Below are positions 6,951-9,357 of a DNA stretch of 9,357 nt, piece after piece. The position numbers were made by a program, and so were the translations under genes. The DNA is taken from NCBI GenBank assembly GCA_041493205.1, contig JBGPYM010000113.1:1-9357 (forward strand). Reading direction: 5' to 3'. Every line of letters begins with the position of its first letter. The first letter of the stretch is position 1. This DNA comes from JBGPYM01 sp041493205. Lineage in GTDB: Bacteria; Bacteroidota; Ignavibacteria; UBA10030; UBA6906. The notes under the pieces were generated by a model, which saw only the letters and a program-made list of their open reading frames with translations, made no database searches and had not been told where the DNA came from.

Positions 6951-6978
6951 GGCACGCGTTCGTAACGGAACCCGCGCC
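6951..6978 (-). other. Intergenic mRNA hairpin between rpsP and the KH gene
   Basis: On the transcribed strand, arms GGCGCGGGTTC and GAACGCGTGCC flank the loop CGTTAC. Ten of eleven positions pair (one G-T pair), with a single G-G mismatch. No U-tract follows, so it does not look like an intrinsic terminator. It sits 26 nt before the KH start codon in the 120-nt gap. It could be a processing or stability element setting rpsP apart from the downstream genes. The function is inferred. Confidence 0.55.
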
Positions 6979-7044
6979 AGAAGTAGCCGCTCACTCCCAC
7001 ACATAACATTCAAAGAACAACGCTGCTTTTCAGTACCGCCGGCG

Positions 7045-7506
7045 TCAACCTGCCGCCGGTGTATCCGCTGCCGGTGCATCCGCCGCCGGAGCGGCCGCTG
7101 CAGGGGCCGCGGCCTCTGTCTTCTTCGATTTCTTCCGGGCAGCGTGGCGCCGGGTACGCCGCTCTTCGTCGTGGCGGCGCTTCTCTGCCTGCGCCATTTG
7201 CCACTTCTCCATTTCGGTCGCAATCTTTGCCGGCTCCGCTCCCTGCTTGGTCATGGTCCATTTCACCCAGAGGCCGCTCCGCTGAAACAGGCTCCGCACG
7301 GTGTCCGTTGGCAGGGCGCCCGTTTTCAGCCAGTAGAAGACGCGGTCCTCTGTCGTGTTGATGAGCATGGGGCTCTGCAGCGGCTCGTACCGGCCCAGGA
7401 CTTCAAGAAATTTTCCGTTGCGTGCCGCGCGGGAATCCGCTGCAACGATCTGATACATCGGCATTTTCTTCTTGCCGATCCGCCGTAATCGTATGCGTAC
7501 TGCCAC
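7045..7506 (-). CDS. rpsP: 30S ribosomal protein S16 with long C-terminal extension
   Basis: Small-subunit protein that binds 16S rRNA early in 30S assembly. The S16 core occupies residues 1-82 (MAVRIRLRRIGKKKMPMYQI, ADSRAARNGKFLEVLGRYEP, RVFYWLKTGALPTDTV). A 70-residue tail follows, so the protein is 153 residues against 82 in E. coli. Residues about 90-130 are highly charged and probably helical (EKRRHDEERRTRRHAARKKS). The last 20 residues are four Pro-Ala pentads: APAAA, APAAD, APAAD, TPAAG. I associate long Ala/Lys-rich S16 tails with Bacteroidota-related groups. The start is GTG 7506, supported by AAGGAG 8 nt upstream and by the canonical N-terminus. It lies 30 nt after ffh. Confidence 0.98.
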   Translation of the reverse strand: MAVRIRLRRIGKKKMPMYQIVAADSRAARNGKFLEVLGRYEPLQSPMLINTTEDRVFYWLKTGALPTDTVRSLFQRSGLWVKWTMTKQGAEPAKIATEMEKWQMAQAEKRRHDEERRTRRHAARKKSKKTEAAAPAAAAPAADAPAADTPAAG

Positions 7507-7514
7507 GTGAATGT

Positions 7515-7520
7515 CTCCTT
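7515..7520 (-). promoter_or_regulatory. Shine-Dalgarno deciding the rpsP GTG start
   Basis: AAGGAG lies 8 nt before GTG 7506. With no ATG nearby, it supports the non-ATG start of rpsP. Confidence 0.75.
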
Positions 7521-7536
7521 CTGTCGTCGTATGAAA

Positions 7537-8865
7537 TCAGTTCGGCAATCTCAATCCCTTCATCGCGCGCTGCAACCCGCCCCCCTTGCCCAGCGTCTTC
7601 ATCATGCGCTGCATCTGCTCATACTGTTTCATGAGCCGGTTCACATCCTGCACGGTTGTCCCGCTTCCCAGGGCGATTCGTTTCCGCCTGCTTCCGTTGA
7701 TGATCTGCGGCTTGCGGCGCTCCTCCAGGGTCATCGACCGGATGATGGCTTCAATCCGGACGAGTGCATGTTCGTCCACGGTCGCATCGGCCGGGAGCCT
7801 GTGCATGCCGGGGAGCATCCCCAGCACCTGCTGCAGCGGCCCCATGTTCTTCACTTCCTGCAGCTGCTCGAGAAAATCCTCCAGCGTGAACTGCGCGTTG
7901 CGAAGCTTTGCTTCGAGCGCGACCGCCTTCTGCCCGTCAACCCTCTCCTGCGCCTTCTCCACAAGGGTGACGATATCACCCATGCCGAGGATGCGGGAGG
8001 CAAGCCGGTCCGGGTGGAAGCGTTCGAGGTCTTCGAGCTTCTCGCCGGTGCTGAGAAACTTGATCGGGACCCCCACGGTGGCACGCAGGGAGATTGCCGC
8101 CCCGCCCCGCGCATCACCATCCACCTTGGTGAGCACCGCGCCGCTGAAGGCGAGCCGCTCGGAGAACGCACGGGCAGTATTGACAGCATCCTGCCCGGTC
8201 ATGGCGTCGACCACAAAGAGGATCTCGTGCGGCGCAATCGCGGCTTTGATGGCCTCAACCTCCCGCATCATCTCTTCGTCCACGTGCAGGCGCCCGGCAG
8301 TGTCGACGATGACGACGTCCCGTGCGTTCCTGCGCGCGTGCTCCACGGCCGCCGTACCGATCGCAACCGCCCCCGTGTCCGGCGCGTGAAAAACAGGGAT
8401 GCCAATCTGTGCGCCGAGCGTTTTCAGCTGATCCACGGCGGCCGGGCGATGCACGTCGGCGGCCGCCAGCAGTGGAGAACGCCCCTGCCCTTTCAGAAAC
8501 CGTGCGAGCTTCGCACTGAAGGTCGTCTTGCCGGATCCCTGGAGACCGGCGATCAGGATGACGGTCGGCGGCTGCGGCGCATGCGCGATATCCGCCGCGG
8601 CCGTTCCGAGCAGAGCGACCAGCTCGTCGTAGATGATCTTGACGATGAGCTGCCCCGGCGTGATGCTCCGAAGGACTTCGAACCCGAGCGCTTTCTTCCG
8701 GACGTTCTCGATGAACTCACCGGCTACCCGGTAGTGCACGTCCGCATCCAGAAGAACACGCCGGACCTCACGCAGGGTCTCCGCGACGTTCGCCTCTGAA
8801 ATCCTTCCCTGGCCGCGCAGCTTCCTGAGGACATCGTCCAGCTTGCGGCTGAGTTCCTCCAACAT
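7537..8865 (-). CDS. ffh: Signal recognition particle protein Ffh (SRP54)
   Basis: SRP GTPase that binds 4.5S RNA and hydrophobic signal sequences and delivers ribosomes to FtsY at the membrane. It is complete at 442 residues (E. coli 453). The N-domain helical bundle is about 1-95. The G domain has P-loop GLQGSGKTT (107-115), DVHRPAA (137-143, where most homologues have Tyr in place of His), DTAGRL (188-193), TKVDGDARGG (246-255) and the closing GEKLEDLERF (274-283). The M domain, from about 300, includes FLEQLQEVKNMGPLQQVLGM and the RNA-binding helix-turn-helix GSRRKRIALGSG (391-402). It ends with a Met- and Gly-rich segment. The start is ATG 8865, with GGGAGG 7 nt upstream. It is the first gene after the atpG terminator, so it heads the translation/secretion transcription unit. 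The gene for 4.5S RNA is not in the window. Confidence 0.99.
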   Translation of the reverse strand: MLEELSRKLDDVLRKLRGQGRISEANVAETLREVRRVLLDADVHYRVAGEFIENVRKKALGFEVLRSITPGQLIVKIIYDELVALLGTAAADIAHAPQPPTVILIAGLQGSGKTTFSAKLARFLKGQGRSPLLAAADVHRPAAVDQLKTLGAQIGIPVFHAPDTGAVAIGTAAVEHARRNARDVVIVDTAGRLHVDEEMMREVEAIKAAIAPHEILFVVDAMTGQDAVNTARAFSERLAFSGAVLTKVDGDARGGAAISLRATVGVPIKFLSTGEKLEDLERFHPDRLASRILGMGDIVTLVEKAQERVDGQKAVALEAKLRNAQFTLEDFLEQLQEVKNMGPLQQVLGMLPGMHRLPADATVDEHALVRIEAIIRSMTLEERRKPQIINGSRRKRIALGSGTTVQDVNRLMKQYEQMQRMMKTLGKGGGLQRAMKGLRLPN

Positions 8866-8872
8866 CGCCCAA

Positions 8873-8878
8873 CCTCCC
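8873..8878 (-). promoter_or_regulatory. Shine-Dalgarno for ffh
   Basis: GGGAGG lies 7 nt before ATG 8865. Its presence shows that this genome uses anti-Shine-Dalgarno pairing, which argues against Bacteroidia proper. Confidence 0.75.
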
Positions 8879-8921
8879 GAAAAACAACAGCTTAGAGCGT
8901 CGCAGAATCCGAAGGGGATTT

Positions 8922-8953
8922 AAAAGGTACTGAAATCCGTCCTTTGATGCAAG
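8922..8953 (-). promoter_or_regulatory. Candidate promoter for the ffh operon
   Basis: This lies between the atpG terminator and ffh, where a promoter is required. On the minus strand CTTG (8950-8953) is followed after 20 nt by TACCTTTT (8922-8929), near the Bacteroidota TTTG/TAnnTTTG pattern. The same bases can be read as TTGCAT-17-TACCTT, a weak sigma70-type match (three of six at each element). It would leave a leader of roughly 50 nt. The match is weak, and placement rests mainly on context. Confidence 0.35.
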
Positions 8954-8987
8954 GCCGCTGCCCGGCGTTTCCGGTGCGCACGTCAAC

Positions 8988-9018
8988 AAAAAACCGCCGG
9001 ACGGTCAAGTCCGGCGGT
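8988..9018 (-). terminator. Intrinsic terminator after atpG
   Basis: On the minus strand a perfect 10-bp stem, ACCGCCGGAC and GTCCGGCGGT, encloses the loop TTGACC and is followed by six T residues (A at 8988-8993 on the plus strand). It lies 27 nt past the atpG stop. It ends the ATP synthase transcript and separates it from ffh. Confidence 0.93.
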
Positions 9019-9045
9019 CCCGGAAACCTGCGGAAAACGACCTGG

Positions 9046-9357
9046 CTATTCTGCCTGTGTAAGCGCCTCCGCCCCCGAAACCACCTCGAGCAGTTCCTTC
9101 GTGATGGCCGCCTGGCGGGCCTTGTTGTACTGGAGCCGGAGTGTTGCAATCATTTCGCTTGCGTTCTCGGTCGCATTTTCCATCGCCGCCATGCGGGCGC
9201 CCTCCTCCGCTGCGCTCGATTCAAGCAGGGCTCTCCAGATCTGGAAGTCAAGGTGACGGGGTATGATCGATAGCAGGATTTCCCGACGCCCGGGTTCGTA
9301 GATGTAATCGATTGACCGGCGGGTGGCAACGGGGGGCACTTCAGGCGGGACCGGCAG
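9046..9357 (-). CDS. atpG: F1F0 ATP synthase gamma subunit, C-terminal end only
   Basis: Central rotor-shaft subunit of the F1 ATPase, which couples proton-driven rotation to ATP synthesis at the inner face of the membrane. Only the last 103 residues are present; the frame is open to the window edge, and the full family length is about 290. The diagnostic C-terminal helix is intact: YIYEPGRREILLSIIPRHL, QIWRALLESSAAEEGARMAAM, ENATENASEMI, and YNKARQAAITKELLEVVSGA, which is the most conserved stretch of the family. A strong terminator follows, so it is the last gene of its transcript. Other atp genes presumably lie beyond the window. Confidence 0.97.
   Translation of the reverse strand: MPVPPEVPPVATRRSIDYIYEPGRREILLSIIPRHLDFQIWRALLESSAAEEGARMAAMENATENASEMIATLRLQYNKARQAAITKELLEVVSGAEALTQAE

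Noticed and set aside
6970..7020. TTTG and TACTTCTG in the rpsP-KH gap as a Bacteroidota-type internal promoter
   Set aside because: The elements are 25 nt apart, too far for that pattern, and the second one has a mismatch.
7507..8799. Plus-strand open frame of 430 codons opposite ffh
   Set aside because: It is a shadow of the highly conserved ffh gene: no family motifs and composition typical of antisense translation.

Overview
The window reads as a dense, single-strand housekeeping cluster from a GC-rich bacterium. All eleven genes lie on the minus strand, so transcription runs from high to low coordinates. Gene order along transcription is atpG (C-terminal end only, cut by the window edge), ffh, rpsP, khpA-type KH protein, rimM, trmD, rplS, an MqnA/MqnD-family protein, recN, cysS, and an amidohydrolase whose C-terminus runs off the low-coordinate edge. 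No transfer, phage, insertion sequence, CRISPR or defence signature is visible. No stretch over 300 bases lacks a gene.

Organism (inference, tentative): CysRS carries KMGKS instead of KMSKS and S16 has a long charged, Ala/Pro-rich tail. Both are features I associate with the Bacteroidota-Ignavibacteria-Chlorobi neighbourhood. Clear Shine-Dalgarno sequences before ffh, rpsP, khpA, trmD and rplS, plus an intact rpsP-KH-rimM-trmD-rplS block, argue against Bacteroidia proper. A GC-rich Ignavibacteria- or Kapabacteria-like genome fits best by eye, but no search was run.

Layout. Positions 9046-9357 hold the end of the F1 ATP synthase gamma subunit, followed by a textbook intrinsic terminator (8988-9018). 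A possible promoter then precedes ffh, which opens a new transcription unit. 5128-8865 is the classic translation and secretion block: SRP GTPase, S16, KH RNA-binding protein, 16S maturation factor RimM, tRNA m1G37 methyltransferase TrmD and L19. Its genes are spaced tightly or overlap by 4 bases. The longest gap (120 nt, rpsP to khpA) contains a strong hairpin without a U-tract. Downstream, without a recognisable terminator, come the MqnA-like protein (4295-5089), the DNA-repair ATPase RecN (2523-4241), a polypurine spacer, cysteinyl-tRNA synthetase (1015-2466) and the amidohydrolase (1-1018). The last overlaps the cysS stop if it starts at a CTG.

The most interesting points are the two accessory enzymes. 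The MqnA-like protein has Phe where chorismate dehydratases have the motif Asn. The amidohydrolase has a complete aminohydrolase-type metal site. Because the futalosine menaquinone route uses both an MqnA and, in some bacteria, an amidohydrolase-superfamily deaminase, the pair may be functionally linked. This is a hypothesis only.
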